Below, piece by piece: positions 1 through 8,724 of a DNA stretch of 64,000 nucleotides (its first letter is position 1; every line of letters begins with the position of its first letter). A program made the translations under genes and the position numbers. The notes under the pieces are model-generated. The model did not search any database, was not told where the DNA came from, and saw only the letters and a list, made by a program, of their open reading frames with translations. This DNA comes from JAIBJN01 sp963842305 (GTDB lineage Bacteria; Actinomycetota; Thermoleophilia; Gaiellales; Gaiellaceae). The DNA lies in the NCBI GenBank assembly GCA_963842305.1, contig CAWJFW010000005.1, forward strand, positions 372,001-436,000, written 5' to 3'.

Positions 1-46
1 GAAATTCGGTCTAGGCCCTGGTGGAACACCCGCGTAGCGTGGTGAT

Positions 47-1453
47 ATGTCTACGAAGACGACAACACTGGCGGCGGCGACGACCGACCTCGAGCGTCTG
101 CGCGACTCTATCCGCGGCCCGGTGATCGGTCCCGACGACGAAGGCTACGATGCCGCGCGCGCGATCTGGAACGGCGCGATCGACCGCCGCCCCGCCTGCG
201 TCGCTCGCTGCACCGGAGTTGCGGACGTCGTCGCGGCGGTTCGCTTCGCGCGCGAGCGTGGCCTACTTGTGGCGGTGCGCTCCGGCGGCCACGGCGTCGC
301 CGGTCACGCTGTCTGCGACGGCGGCCTTGTGATCGACCTCTCGCCGATGAAGGGGATCAGGGTCGACCCGGCGGCGCGCACCGCTAGGGCCGAAGCAGGC
401 GTGCTCTGGGGTGAGCTCGACCGTGAGACTCAGCTTCACGGCCTGGCGACCGTTGGCGGGATCGTCACCCACACCGGCATCGCGGGCCTCACCCTCGGCG
501 GTGGCATCGGCTGGCTCATGCGAAAGTACGGCGCGACGGTCGACAACCTCCTCTCGGTCGACCTGGTGACGGCGGAGGGCGAGCTACTCACCGCGAGCGG
601 GGATGAGAACACCGAGCTCTTCTGGGGAATCCGCGGCGGCGGCGGGAACTTCGGGGTCGTGACCTCGTTCGAGTACCGCCTGCATCCGGTGGGGCCGACG
701 GTGCTTGCCGGGCCGATCTTTCATCCCATCGGCGATGCCCGTGAGCTGTTCGCCTTCTACCGCGAGTTCATCGCCACAGCGCCCGACGAGCTGACGACGA
801 TCTTCGAGCTGAGCGTCGCGCCGCCGCTCCCGTTCCTGCCCGAGGACGTGCACGGCAAGCCGATCGTGATGGTCGGGGCCTGCCACGCCGGAACGCCACA
901 GGACGGGATCGACGTCGTCCGGCCGCTGAAGGAGTTCGGCACCCCGATCGTCGACCTGCTCGAACCCAAGCCCTACCTGGCGCTGCAGTCGATGTTCGAC
1001 CCATCAGTGCCGCACGGCTGGCACCGCTACTGGAAGTCGGTCGAGCTGCCCCCGCTCACCGATGACGCGATCGACACGCTCGTCGAACACGCTGGGGCGT
1101 TCACCTCGCCGAAGTCGTACTGCATCGTCTTCCAGCTCGGAGGCGCCCTCGCCCGCGCGGGAGAGGACGAGACCGCGTTCAGCCAGCGCGACGCGGCCCA
1201 CAACGTGAATATCAACGCGGTCTGGACGGAGGACGACCCCGAGGGTGAGCAGCACGTCGCCTGGGCGCGCGACTTCTTCTCGGCCATGCAGCCCCATGCG
1301 GGCGGGCGCGTCTACGTCAACTTCCTGGGCGACGAGGGAGCCGAGCGGGTCCGCCAGGCCTACGGCGACCACCAGTACGAGCGCTTGGTCGAGCTAAAGC
1401 GCGCATACGATCCGACGAACTTCTTCCGGCTGAACCAGAACATCGAGCCGTAG
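47..1453 (+). CDS. FAD-linked oxidase, berberine-bridge / 6-hydroxynicotine-oxidase type
   Basis: A cytoplasmic flavoprotein of 468 residues that should oxidise a small alcohol, amine or sugar and pass electrons to oxygen. The N-terminal FAD_binding_4 (PCMH) domain shows SGGHG; its histidine (residue 82) is the position that binds FAD covalently in this family. A glycine-rich LTLGGGIGWL stretch follows near residue 150. The C-terminus carries the BBE motif (YDPTNFFRLNQNI). The second covalent anchor, a cysteine before GGGIG, is absent, so flavin linkage should be single, as in 6-hydroxy-D-nicotine oxidase. The ATG at 47 has no clear ribosome binding site. The substrate cannot be read from the sequence. 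Confidence 0.9.
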   Translation: MSTKTTTLAAATTDLERLRDSIRGPVIGPDDEGYDAARAIWNGAIDRRPACVARCTGVADVVAAVRFARERGLLVAVRSGGHGVAGHAVCDGGLVIDLSPMKGIRVDPAARTARAEAGVLWGELDRETQLHGLATVGGIVTHTGIAGLTLGGGIGWLMRKYGATVDNLLSVDLVTAEGELLTASGDENTELFWGIRGGGGNFGVVTSFEYRLHPVGPTVLAGPIFHPIGDARELFAFYREFIATAPDELTTIFELSVAPPLPFLPEDVHGKPIVMVGACHAGTPQDGIDVVRPLKEFGTPIVDLLEPKPYLALQSMFDPSVPHGWHRYWKSVELPPLTDDAIDTLVEHAGAFTSPKSYCIVFQLGGALARAGEDETAFSQRDAAHNVNINAVWTEDDPEGEQHVAWARDFFSAMQPHAGGRVYVNFLGDEGAERVRQAYGDHQYERLVELKRAYDPTNFFRLNQNIEP

Positions 1454-1461
1454 CGACGCTC

Positions 1462-1477
1462 GGCGGCCGCGGCCGCC
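1462..1477. repeat. 16-bp perfect GC palindrome after the first gene
   Basis: GGCGGCCGCGGCCGCC is its own reverse complement, extends by one further C-G pair on each side, and begins nine bases after the stop codon of the FAD oxidase. It may help end transcription or bind a dimeric regulator. It has no loop and no T tract, so a classic terminator is only one reading. Confidence 0.4.
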
Positions 1478-1540
1478 GGCGGTGACGTCGGACCGGCGCG
1501 TGCTCGCCGGGCTGCTATTAAACCGGCGGAAGAAAGACGC

Positions 1541-1586
1541 CAGAAAACCGCACCTCCGGCGGCAAGTTACCCGCCTTTTTTCCGCA
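1541..1586. repeat. Intergenic hairpin repeat, copy A (terminator-like)
   Basis: The core GGCGG-CAAGTTAC-CCGCC (1559-1575) can fold into a 5-bp stem with an 8-nt loop and is followed directly by six T, the layout of an intrinsic terminator. The same core, preceded by a matching CAGAAA-CCG block, recurs at 7939-7980 with 28 of 35 aligned bases identical before the T tract. It lies between the FAD oxidase and the next flavin monooxygenase. Function is inferred. Confidence 0.6.
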
Positions 1587-1648
1587 GGCGAAGGGTGCGA
1601 GCCTCGCGTCGATGACCCGCCACTGTCACCAGCTAAGGAGAGGCCGTG

Positions 1649-2803
1649 ATGAGTGAGCTTCCTGGTCAGACCGAGGTGCTGGTGGTGGGTGCGGGGCCCG
1701 TGGGCTTGGCGGTTGCCGCCTCGCTGGCCGCGCATGGCCATGACGTCACTGTGATCGAGCGGCAGGCGGCAGGGGCGAATACCTCGCGCGCCGCCGTCGT
1801 GCACGCCCGGACCCTCGAGATGCTCGAGCGGATTGGCGTCTCGGAGCGACTGGCGGGCCTCGGTATCCATGCTTCGCGGTTCAGCATCCGCGATGGGGAT
1901 CGCGAGCTCGTGCCGGTCCGGTTCGATCAGCTTCCGACGGAGTATCCGTACACCCTGATGGTCCCGCAGAACATCACCGAGCAGGTCCTGCTCGACCGCC
2001 TCGGGGAACTCGGCACCAGGGTCCACCGTCCGTACGTCGCCACCGGGGTGAGCCAGACACCCGACGGTGCTGAGGTCACGCTGGAGAGCGGCGACGTGAT
2101 CAAGGCCCAGTACGTCGTTGCGGCCGACGGCATGAACAGCACGATCCGCAACCTGGCCGGACTCGAAAGCAACGGCAACGATGCGCTAGCGCTGTCCTTC
2201 ACGTTGGCCGACGTCCGGGTGGAGGGCGGCCTGCCCGCGGATCAGGTCCTGCTCTTTTTCTCCACGCCCGGCATGCTGGTCGTGGCGCCGCTCCCGGACG
2301 GGTCATTCCGGCTCGTGGCCGAAATCGACGATGCGCCGGAGCAGCCGGACGTCGCCTTTGCGCAGCGTCTGCTCGATGCGCGCGGCCCGCGTCATTCGAC
2401 GGTGAGGGTGACAGAAGTGATCTGGGGATCCAGGTTTCGCATCCACGAGCGGGTGGCGGACCAGTACCGGGCTGGCCGGGTACTGCTCGCCGGCGACGCC
2501 GCACATACGCACAGCCCGGCAGGTGGGCAAGGTATGAACCTCGGCCTGCGTGATGCGGTGACTCTCGGGGACGCGCTCTCGGTTGCCCTGCAGGAGGGTC
2601 GCGAGGACAAGCTCGATGAGTATGCGGCCGGCTGTCGTGCCGAGGCCATCGAAGTGGTCGCACTTGCCCACCGGCTCACCCGGCTCGCTACTGCCCCTCC
2701 GGCGCTTCGCCCGCTGCGCAATGTGGCGCTACGCCTCGCCGCTCACCTGCCGGCCTTCCGCCGGCGCCTGGCCGAGCAACTCTCCGCTATCGGCCACCGT
2801 TGA
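1649..2803 (+). CDS. FAD-dependent aromatic monooxygenase (class A, PF01494)
   Basis: Predicted NAD(P)H-dependent flavin hydroxylase of aromatic or polycyclic substrates, cytoplasmic. The N-terminal Rossmann fingerprint is VVGAGPVGLAVAASL, a VVAADGMNSTIR motif of the DG type lies near residue 160, and the ribityl-binding GDAAHTHSPAGGQGMN lies near residue 280. At about 384 residues it has the catalytic core but not the C-terminal thioredoxin-like domain seen in the neighbour at 3297-4766. AAGGAG lies 8 nt before the ATG at 1649; a GTG directly upstream is also possible. It stands in a flavoenzyme group with the small ABM protein downstream. Confidence 0.88.
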   Translation: MSELPGQTEVLVVGAGPVGLAVAASLAAHGHDVTVIERQAAGANTSRAAVVHARTLEMLERIGVSERLAGLGIHASRFSIRDGDRELVPVRFDQLPTEYPYTLMVPQNITEQVLLDRLGELGTRVHRPYVATGVSQTPDGAEVTLESGDVIKAQYVVAADGMNSTIRNLAGLESNGNDALALSFTLADVRVEGGLPADQVLLFFSTPGMLVVAPLPDGSFRLVAEIDDAPEQPDVAFAQRLLDARGPRHSTVRVTEVIWGSRFRIHERVADQYRAGRVLLAGDAAHTHSPAGGQGMNLGLRDAVTLGDALSVALQEGREDKLDEYAAGCRAEAIEVVALAHRLTRLATAPPALRPLRNVALRLAAHLPAFRRRLAEQLSAIGHR

Positions 2804-2935
2804 GGCGGTTCGGCAACACGCGCTCCTCGTGTTCTGACCGAGCGACTTCGGACGCGGGTTCGAGCCTCAGCCGCTCCAACCCCTGTGTGACATGCTGTCC
2901 GAGATTGCAACCGTTATCACGAGCCGGGAGGCGAC

Positions 2936-3238
2936 ATGATCGGAGTCATCGTCACCATCGGTCCAGGAAGCGACCTCACGCGCGAACGCGCCTCAGCGGT
3001 CGCCGAACAGGCGGGGCCCGTGTTCGAGGGTATGGACGGTCTGCGCAGCAAGGTGTTCATGTGGGACGACGAGACCGGGACGGTCACCAACACCTACGTG
3101 TGGGATTCGGAGCCAGCCGCCCGCGCATTCTTCACGCCGGAGCTGAAGGCCCAGATCATCGAGCTCTACGGTGTCGAGCCGCAGGTGCGGTTTGCCGAGG
3201 TTTCGGCGATGATCGACAACAGGGTCGCCGTCGCATAG
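2936..3238 (+). CDS. YdhR-like small monooxygenase (ABM superfamily)
   Basis: A 100-residue single-domain protein resembling YdhR (PF08803), a dimeric alpha+beta barrel of the antibiotic-biosynthesis monooxygenase fold. The features are the MIGVIVTIGPG opening strand, the central KVFMWDDETGTVTNTYVW strand pair and an AARAFFTPEL helix. YdhR-type proteins are cofactor-free and poorly characterised; some relatives act on aromatic polyketides or quinones. GGGAGG lies 5 nt before the ATG. The gene sits between two class A flavin monooxygenases, which fits a role in oxidising an aromatic compound, but no substrate can be named. Confidence 0.75.
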   Translation: MIGVIVTIGPGSDLTRERASAVAEQAGPVFEGMDGLRSKVFMWDDETGTVTNTYVWDSEPAARAFFTPELKAQIIELYGVEPQVRFAEVSAMIDNRVAVA

Positions 3239-3296
3239 GCGCAAGATCGCGGCGGCCGGCCTGGGTCGCCGATCTCATTCGGGCTCCCGACTTGCG

Positions 3297-4766
3297 CTAC
3301 GCCGCTGTAGGCGCTCCGAACCAGGTGGTGAGCGCGTCAGTGAGCCCCGGATCGGATCGGTCTCCCACCACCCAGGCGACGTGTCCGTCGGGCCGGATCA
3401 ACACGGCCGTGGGAGCAGGGACTTCCCCAAGTGCGGGAAGCTCCCACGCACCGGCGTAGGTGGCGTCGACCACCTGAACCCGATCCGACCATGAAGCGAT
3501 GTCGAACGCGCCGGGCTCGCCGAGGTTGAGCAGCACCGGACGGGCTCCGTGCAGCAGAGCGAAGACCCGCAGCGGGGCGCTTGAGGTAACCAGGTCGAGG
3601 TCGGGCATGCGGCGTCCGAGCAGCGGGTGCCCCTCGCCGAGCTCGTAGTGGATGTCCAGGCCGGACATTCTCGCGGCGAAACGCCGGCGCGGCTCGTCCA
3701 TCGCGAGGAGTTCGGCAATGGTGTCGCCGACGGCGTTGAGCCGCTCGTCATTGGGGAACAGCGTGACCTGCGTGATCGTGTCCCGGAGCACGCGGGCAGC
3801 GACCGGGTGGCGCTCGGCGTGGTACGTGTCCAGGAGACTGTCGGGCGATGCCTGCTTGACCACCTGGGCGAGCTTCCATCCCAGGTTCACCGCGTCCTGC
3901 ACGCCGATGTTGAGGCCCTGGCCGCCGACCGGGTTGTGTACGTGCGCGGCGTCGCCGGCCAGCAGTACCCGCCGGTCGCGATACGCATCCGCCTGGCGGG
4001 CTTCATCGGTGAACCTGGAGATCGAGGTGGGGCTGTGGACCCCGTAGTCGGTTCCCCAAACGGCGACGAGCGCTTCGCTGAGGTCGCGCAGCGTGACCTT
4101 GCTGGTGGATGCGACGTGCTCCTGGGTCACCATGACCCGCGCCGGACCTCCATCCTGCGGAGGCCCGAATGCATGGCGGCCGACGGCGTCGTGGTGGAGA
4201 CCCCATTCCGGTTCCTCGTCCAGCTCGACCTCGGCGATCAGGAAGCTCGTCGTCGGTTCCCACCCGGGGAACCCGATGCCTGCTGCCTTGCGGACCACGC
4301 TGCGTCCGCCATCGCACCCGACGAGGTATTCGGCCCGGAGCGACTGGCCATCGGCCAGCTCAGCGTCGACGCCCGTGTCGTCCTGCGCGAAGCCCGTCAC
4401 CTCACGCCCGCGATGGATCGGCACCTCGAGCTCGTCGACCCATTCGGCGAGCAGGCGCTCGATGTGGGCCTGCCGCAACGCGAGCCCGTAGGGGTGCCGA
4501 GTAGGGAAGTCGCTGATGTCCAGTGGCGTCCCGGCAAATGCCGCAACCTGCATCGCCTGTCCCTCCGCCAGGAACCGATCGGCGATGCCACGCTGGTCGA
4601 GCACTTCGATGGTGCGAGCGTGCAGTCCGCCCGCCCTCTGGCCGGCAAGCTCCTGGCTGGCACGTCGCTCGACGATGGCGACATCCACCCCCGCCAACGC
4701 CAACTCCCCCGCCAACATAAAGCCAGTCGGTCCCCCGCCGACAACCACCACCGCATGCTCGATCAT
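3297..4766 (-). CDS. FAD-dependent monooxygenase with C-terminal thioredoxin-like domain
   Basis: A 489-residue flavin hydroxylase of the polyketide hydroxylase / rifampicin-monooxygenase type. The N-terminal VVVVGGGPTGFMLAGEL binds FAD, VGCDGGRSVVRK is the DG motif, and GDAAHVHNPVGGQGLN binds the flavin ribityl chain. The last 100 or so residues form the thioredoxin-like domain common in aromatic hydroxylases. The start at 4766 is preferred over an in-frame ATG 90 nt upstream because a strong AAGGGGG site lies just before it. It converges with the ABM gene. Family members hydroxylate phenols or inactivate drugs; which applies here is unknown. Confidence 0.88.
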   Translation of the reverse strand: MIEHAVVVVGGGPTGFMLAGELALAGVDVAIVERRASQELAGQRAGGLHARTIEVLDQRGIADRFLAEGQAMQVAAFAGTPLDISDFPTRHPYGLALRQAHIERLLAEWVDELEVPIHRGREVTGFAQDDTGVDAELADGQSLRAEYLVGCDGGRSVVRKAAGIGFPGWEPTTSFLIAEVELDEEPEWGLHHDAVGRHAFGPPQDGGPARVMVTQEHVASTSKVTLRDLSEALVAVWGTDYGVHSPTSISRFTDEARQADAYRDRRVLLAGDAAHVHNPVGGQGLNIGVQDAVNLGWKLAQVVKQASPDSLLDTYHAERHPVAARVLRDTITQVTLFPNDERLNAVGDTIAELLAMDEPRRRFAARMSGLDIHYELGEGHPLLGRRMPDLDLVTSSAPLRVFALLHGARPVLLNLGEPGAFDIASWSDRVQVVDATYAGAWELPALGEVPAPTAVLIRPDGHVAWVVGDRSDPGLTDALTTWFGAPTAA

Positions 4767-4949
4767 GTGGCAACCCCCTTGCGTCGCCCATGGTCCCGGA
4801 CATTCTCCCATGTCGCCCATGCCGGCGAGGCGGTCTTGCTCATCCCGGCCGGCCACCTGGCAGAAGTTGAACGCTATGCGGAAGAGGGGTGGTGCAAACC
4901 GCGCGCCGGCGTCGACGCGAGCCGGAAGACGCGTCCTCGGTCGCCGAGG

Positions 4950-5237
4950 CTAGTAGCCGCGTGAAGACTCGTAGCGGGAGGACGCGGCACGGCCAGAATA
5001 GGTCAGGACGTCGCCAACGAACCCGATGGCGACGACGATCCACTCAGCTCCGTGAACGTCGACGACGGGCGACCAGACGAGCAGGTACGCGAGCGTCGTC
5101 CACGGCAGGAGGAGAAGACCGAGCAGCGGCCAGATCCAGGAGTCGAATGCGAGCTCGACGCGGTCGCCGAAGATCCACCAGACGAGGAGGGCGATACGCG
5201 GCCCGATGAGACCCGCTGTCAGCGCCAGGCAACACAT
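4950..5237 (-). CDS. Small integral membrane protein, unknown function
   Basis: A 95-residue hydrophobic protein with about three membrane segments: the N-terminal CLALTAGLIGPRIALLVWW, the central IWPLLGLLLLPWTTLAYLLVW, and a weaker one near IVVAIGFVGDVL. It ends in a short polar Arg/Ser/Tyr tail. I do not recognise the family. The codon bias is typical of the region, which supports a real gene. No strong ribosome binding site lies before the ATG. Confidence 0.6.
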   Translation of the reverse strand: MCCLALTAGLIGPRIALLVWWIFGDRVELAFDSWIWPLLGLLLLPWTTLAYLLVWSPVVDVHGAEWIVVAIGFVGDVLTYSGRAASSRYESSRGY

Positions 5238-5493
5238 GCGCGGGGACTATGGCAGAGAGGGCCGAACCTTGTCGAAACGAGTGCCTTCGATTGAGCCTTC
5301 CGCGGATTCGATGGCCGTTTCAGCCGACTGCTCTCTTGGATGTCGGCACCCGCACCTTTGACGACTGCTGACCGTTGGGAGTACCCTCACGCCGAGGCGC
5401 CTCCTTTCTTCCGTGTTCGCGCCGACTCGATTACGCGGTCGCGCCTGAGAGGTTCTCTCGCGCCAGGGTCGAGCACGACTTAGAGAGGAGTCC

Positions 5494-7287
5494 ATGTCGA
5501 CGTCCGAGGTTCTCTCGGCGAGCGCGAACTCCCCTCCTCGGGCTGAGCCCAGCCCAACCCATGTCCAGAGTCTCGCTTGGCTTCGGCGTGGCCTCGGGGT
5601 TTTCGCACTCGTCGCCGGCGTCGCCTCCGTGGCGATGACGGTCTCGAACGGGGGCTTCGACGACCTCGACACGCCGAACGGGCTGAAGGTACTCATCGGC
5701 TGGTCGTTCGCCGGATGTGGGCTCTACGCGTGGGAACGGCGGCCGGAGAATCGGCTCGGGCCGCTGATGACGGCAGTCGGGTGCACGTCTCTCCTCGCGA
5801 ACATCCTCATTCAGTCCCATTCATCGGCACTGTTTACGGCCGGGATCTGGCTCAGCGATGCGTGGGTCGTCGTCTTCGTCTGCTTTCTCCTTGCATTCCC
5901 TCTCGGTCGCCTGAAGCCTGGGTTCGATCTTTTCGTGATCGGACTGTTCGCGCTCATGGCCTTTCCATTGGAGCTGGCCTGGCTGCTGTTCCTCGAGACA
6001 GGCGGGACCCCTGAGAACGCGCTCATGGTCTGGCCGAACGCCGCCGTCGCGGACCACATCGACTCCGCACAGCGGGCTCTGGTCACGGTGGCCTCAGTCG
6101 TACTGGCTATCACCTTGACGCGGCGCTGGATGGTCGCAAGCCCGCCACTCCGACGTGGGCTCGTACCGATCCTCGTTGGCTCCGTCGGCATCTTGGCAGG
6201 ATCGGTCCTCGTCGGGCTCGACAAGTTTCAGATCGAGTTCGAAACGGGGCGCTGGCTCGTGCTCGGTGTCTACGTTGCAATCCCCCTCGTCGTCCTTGGG
6301 GGCATTCTTCGTGCACGACTCGCACGCTCGACCGTCGCGGATCTCCTCGTCGAGCTTCCTGGGGAGCCGTCGCCGAGTGAACTTCGCGACGCGCTCGCCC
6401 GGGCGCTCGGCGATCCGTCGTTGACGCTGGCGTACTGGCTGCCACAGTTTCAGAGCTGGTCCGATTTCGAGGGCCGGTCAGTGATTCTGCCGGACGAGGA
6501 AAGCAGCAGGGCCACGACGATGATCGGCCGAAACGGAGATCGCGTTGCGGCACTCATTCACGATCCGGCGCTTTCGGGTGAGCCCGAGCTGCTCGAAGCC
6601 GTCAGCGCGGCTGCAGGTATCGCGATCGAGAACGGGCGGTTGCACGTGGAGCTGCGGGCGCGTCTGGAAGAACTACGTGGATCGCGTTCGCGTGTCCTCG
6701 CGGCCGGGCAGAAGGAACGGCAGCGACTCGAGCGCAATCTCCATGACGGCGCTCAGCAGCGGCTGATCGCGCTCTCGCTCGACCTCAGCCTGCTCGAGCA
6801 GGAACTGGGGGCCGAGGGCGACGCCAGCAAGCGCCTCGCACAGGCCAGACAGGAGATCGCCACGTCGCTCGGGGAGTTGCGCGAGGTTGCGCGCGGGATT
6901 CACCCCGCCGTCGTCAGCGGCCATGGTCTCGCGGTTGCTCTCGAGCAACTCACTGCGCGTGCGCATGTGCCCGTTCGACTGAGGGTCGCGGTCAGTGGAC
7001 GCCTTCCGGAGCCGGTGGAGGTCGCCGCCTACTACCTGGTCTCCGAGAGTCTCGCCAATGTCGCGAAGCACGCGTGCGCATCGACTGCGAGCGTTGAAGT
7101 CAGTCAGGCCAACGGCCAGATCGTGGTCGAGATCGTCGACGACGGCGTCGGCGGAGCGGACTCCGAGCGCGGCTCAGGGTTGCGCGGCCTCGCCGATCGC
7201 GTCGAAGCGCTTGGAGGGCGGCTTCGGGTCTGGAGCCCGACGGGTGGCGGGACACGAGTCAAGGCGGAGATGCCGTGCGCGTCGTGA
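5494..7287 (+). CDS. Membrane sensor histidine kinase, NarL/DesK type
   Basis: A 597-residue inner-membrane kinase. Residues 25-290 hold several hydrophobic segments that likely form the sensor. A GAF-like segment follows, then the HisKA_3 dimerisation helix with ERNLHDGAQQRL, where H417 is the expected phosphorylation site. A C-terminal ATPase domain carries an N box (ESLANVAKHA) and two glycine-rich boxes (DDGVGG and GSGLRGLADRVEALGG). GAGAGGAG precedes the ATG at 5494. The gene overlaps the response regulator downstream by 13 nt, so the pair is translationally coupled. The signal is unknown; the exporter that follows could be a target. Confidence 0.93.
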   Translation: MSTSEVLSASANSPPRAEPSPTHVQSLAWLRRGLGVFALVAGVASVAMTVSNGGFDDLDTPNGLKVLIGWSFAGCGLYAWERRPENRLGPLMTAVGCTSLLANILIQSHSSALFTAGIWLSDAWVVVFVCFLLAFPLGRLKPGFDLFVIGLFALMAFPLELAWLLFLETGGTPENALMVWPNAAVADHIDSAQRALVTVASVVLAITLTRRWMVASPPLRRGLVPILVGSVGILAGSVLVGLDKFQIEFETGRWLVLGVYVAIPLVVLGGILRARLARSTVADLLVELPGEPSPSELRDALARALGDPSLTLAYWLPQFQSWSDFEGRSVILPDEESSRATTMIGRNGDRVAALIHDPALSGEPELLEAVSAAAGIAIENGRLHVELRARLEELRGSRSRVLAAGQKERQRLERNLHDGAQQRLIALSLDLSLLEQELGAEGDASKRLAQARQEIATSLGELREVARGIHPAVVSGHGLAVALEQLTARAHVPVRLRVAVSGRLPEPVEVAAYYLVSESLANVAKHACASTASVEVSQANGQIVVEIVDDGVGGADSERGSGLRGLADRVEALGGRLRVWSPTGGGTRVKAEMPCAS

Positions 7288-7919
7288 TCGCCGAGGACAG
7301 CGTTCTTCTACGCGAGGGGCTCACCCAGCTCTTGGAATCGAACGGGCTCGAGGTGGTCGGCAGCTGCGAGACCGCCGAGGATCTGTTGTTGAAGGTGCGG
7401 AGCTACTCGCCCGATGTCGCGATCGTCGACATTCGGCTCCCGCCGACGCACAACGACGAGGGGCTGCTTGCGGCCCTGGAGATCCGTGGGCGCCATCCGG
7501 ACGTGGGCGTGCTCGTGCTCTCGCAGTACGTCGAGGTAGGTCTGGCCATGAAGCTCCTCGCCGACTCGGCCGAGGGCGCGGGTTACCTGCTCAAGGACCG
7601 GATCAGTGACGTCGAGGAGTTTGTCGCCGCCGTCCGGCGCGTCGCGGACGGTGGTTCGGCGATCGACCCGATCATCGTCTCGACCCTCTTGGCCAGGCAA
7701 CGAACCGACGATCCGCTGGCCGAACTGACGCCCCGCGAGCACGAGGTGCTCGAGCTCATGGCGGAAGGCCGGTCGAACCAGGGGATCGCCGACAAGCTCG
7801 TGCTCTCGCTGCGCGCGGTCGAGAAGTACGTCTCGAGCATCTTCGGCAAGCTCGGGCTGCCCTCGAGCGGCAGCGAGTCCCGGCGCGTCCTCGCCGTGCT
7901 CCTCTATCTGCGGTCCTAG
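7275..7919 (+). CDS. NarL/FixJ-family response regulator
   Basis: A 214-residue transcription factor. The receiver domain starts MRVVIAEDSVLLREGL, with acidic residues at 7-8, the phosphoacceptor D52 in VAIVDIRLPP and the conserved lysine in YLLKDRI. A C-terminal LuxR-type HTH reads LTPREHEVLELMAEGRSN with the recognition helix near RAVEKYVSSIFGKLGL. The GTG start lies inside the end of the histidine kinase gene, so the two are coupled and should form one phosphorelay. Target genes are not visible; the nearest candidates are the membrane protein and MMPL exporter that follow. Confidence 0.93.
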   Translation: MRVVIAEDSVLLREGLTQLLESNGLEVVGSCETAEDLLLKVRSYSPDVAIVDIRLPPTHNDEGLLAALEIRGRHPDVGVLVLSQYVEVGLAMKLLADSAEGAGYLLKDRISDVEEFVAAVRRVADGGSAIDPIIVSTLLARQRTDDPLAELTPREHEVLELMAEGRSNQGIADKLVLSLRAVEKYVSSIFGKLGLPSSGSESRRVLAVLLYLRS

Positions 7920-7938
7920 CCCGGCCTCGCCCGAACAC

Positions 7939-7980
7939 CAGAAACCCGACCCCGCGGAGGCAAGTTTCCCGCCTTCCGCA
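7939..7980. repeat. Intergenic hairpin repeat, copy B
   Basis: Second copy of the element at 1541-1586. It shares the CAGAAA-CCG block and the GGCAAGTT-CCCGCC core. Here the arms GCGGAGGC and GCCTTCCGC pair with one bulge. The T tract is reduced to two, so it is a poorer terminator than copy A. It begins 20 nt after the response regulator stop and ends 29 nt before the next gene. Confidence 0.6.
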
Positions 7981-8009
7981 CGTCGGTCGCGCTTGAGAGC
8001 GTCGGAGCA

Positions 8010-8669
8010 ATGGCCGTCACCCTCCGCCGAGTATTCCTGGTCGCGACCCCGCTGGTGCTAGCGGTCGTGCTGTGGTTCCACCCACCGGGCGGCGATCACG
8101 GCGTCTACCACGGCATCCGTCACGACGTCGGCGCTTGGCTCTTCGTGCACACGGCGTTCCTCCTGTTCATGCCGCTGATGGCGTTCGCCGCCTTTCTACT
8201 CCTGGGCGGCCTGCAGAGCCGCGCGGCGACCGTGAGCCGCGTCTCCCTCATCGTCTTTCTCGTCTTCTACACCGCGTACGAGGTGACGATCGGGCTCGGG
8301 ACGGGCATCCTCGTCGACTACGCCAACGACCTCCCGGCCGCCGAGCAGGCCGTGGTCGCCGACGCCATCCAGCACTACAACGAGGACAACATTCTCGGCG
8401 ACCCGATCTCGGTTGCGCTCGTCGCCGGTCTGTTGGGCTGGATGGTCGCCATGGTGGCGGCCGCGGTGGCGCTGCGGCGCGCCGGAGCCGGCTGGGTCCT
8501 GACCGTGCTTGTCGGGCTCAGCGCTCTCTTCGCCATCCATCCGCCGCCGATCGGTCCGGCCGCGCTCGTGTGCTTCGCCCTGGCCGCCGTGCTGATCGAG
8601 CGCCGGTGGGCGCTCCTGGCACGGCCGGAGCACGGCGTCGCCCGAGTGCCGGAGGCGGTCGCGACGTGA
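8010..8669 (+). CDS. Polytopic membrane protein, unknown function
   Basis: A 219-residue protein with about six predicted membrane helices, starting MAVTLRRVFLVATPLVLAVV. The loop after the first helix is histidine-rich (WFHPPGGDHGVYHGIRHD), which hints at metal or haem contact, but no family motif is recognised. The ATG at 8010 has only a weak ribosome binding site. It lies between the two-component pair and the MMPL exporter on the same strand and may share their transcript. Confidence 0.7.
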   Translation: MAVTLRRVFLVATPLVLAVVLWFHPPGGDHGVYHGIRHDVGAWLFVHTAFLLFMPLMAFAAFLLLGGLQSRAATVSRVSLIVFLVFYTAYEVTIGLGTGILVDYANDLPAAEQAVVADAIQHYNEDNILGDPISVALVAGLLGWMVAMVAAAVALRRAGAGWVLTVLVGLSALFAIHPPPIGPAALVCFALAAVLIERRWALLARPEHGVARVPEAVAT

Positions 8670-8724
8670 CCTCCGCCGTGCGCCTAATCACACACCTCGA
8701 GACCGCCTCCAGAGAGGAGCTGCG

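Noticed and set aside
1394..2026. Long minus-strand open frame opposite the FAD oxidase and monooxygenase genes
   Set aside because: The translation is low-complexity Arg/His/Gly text with no domain pattern and lies antisense to conserved motifs; in GC-rich DNA such frames are expected.
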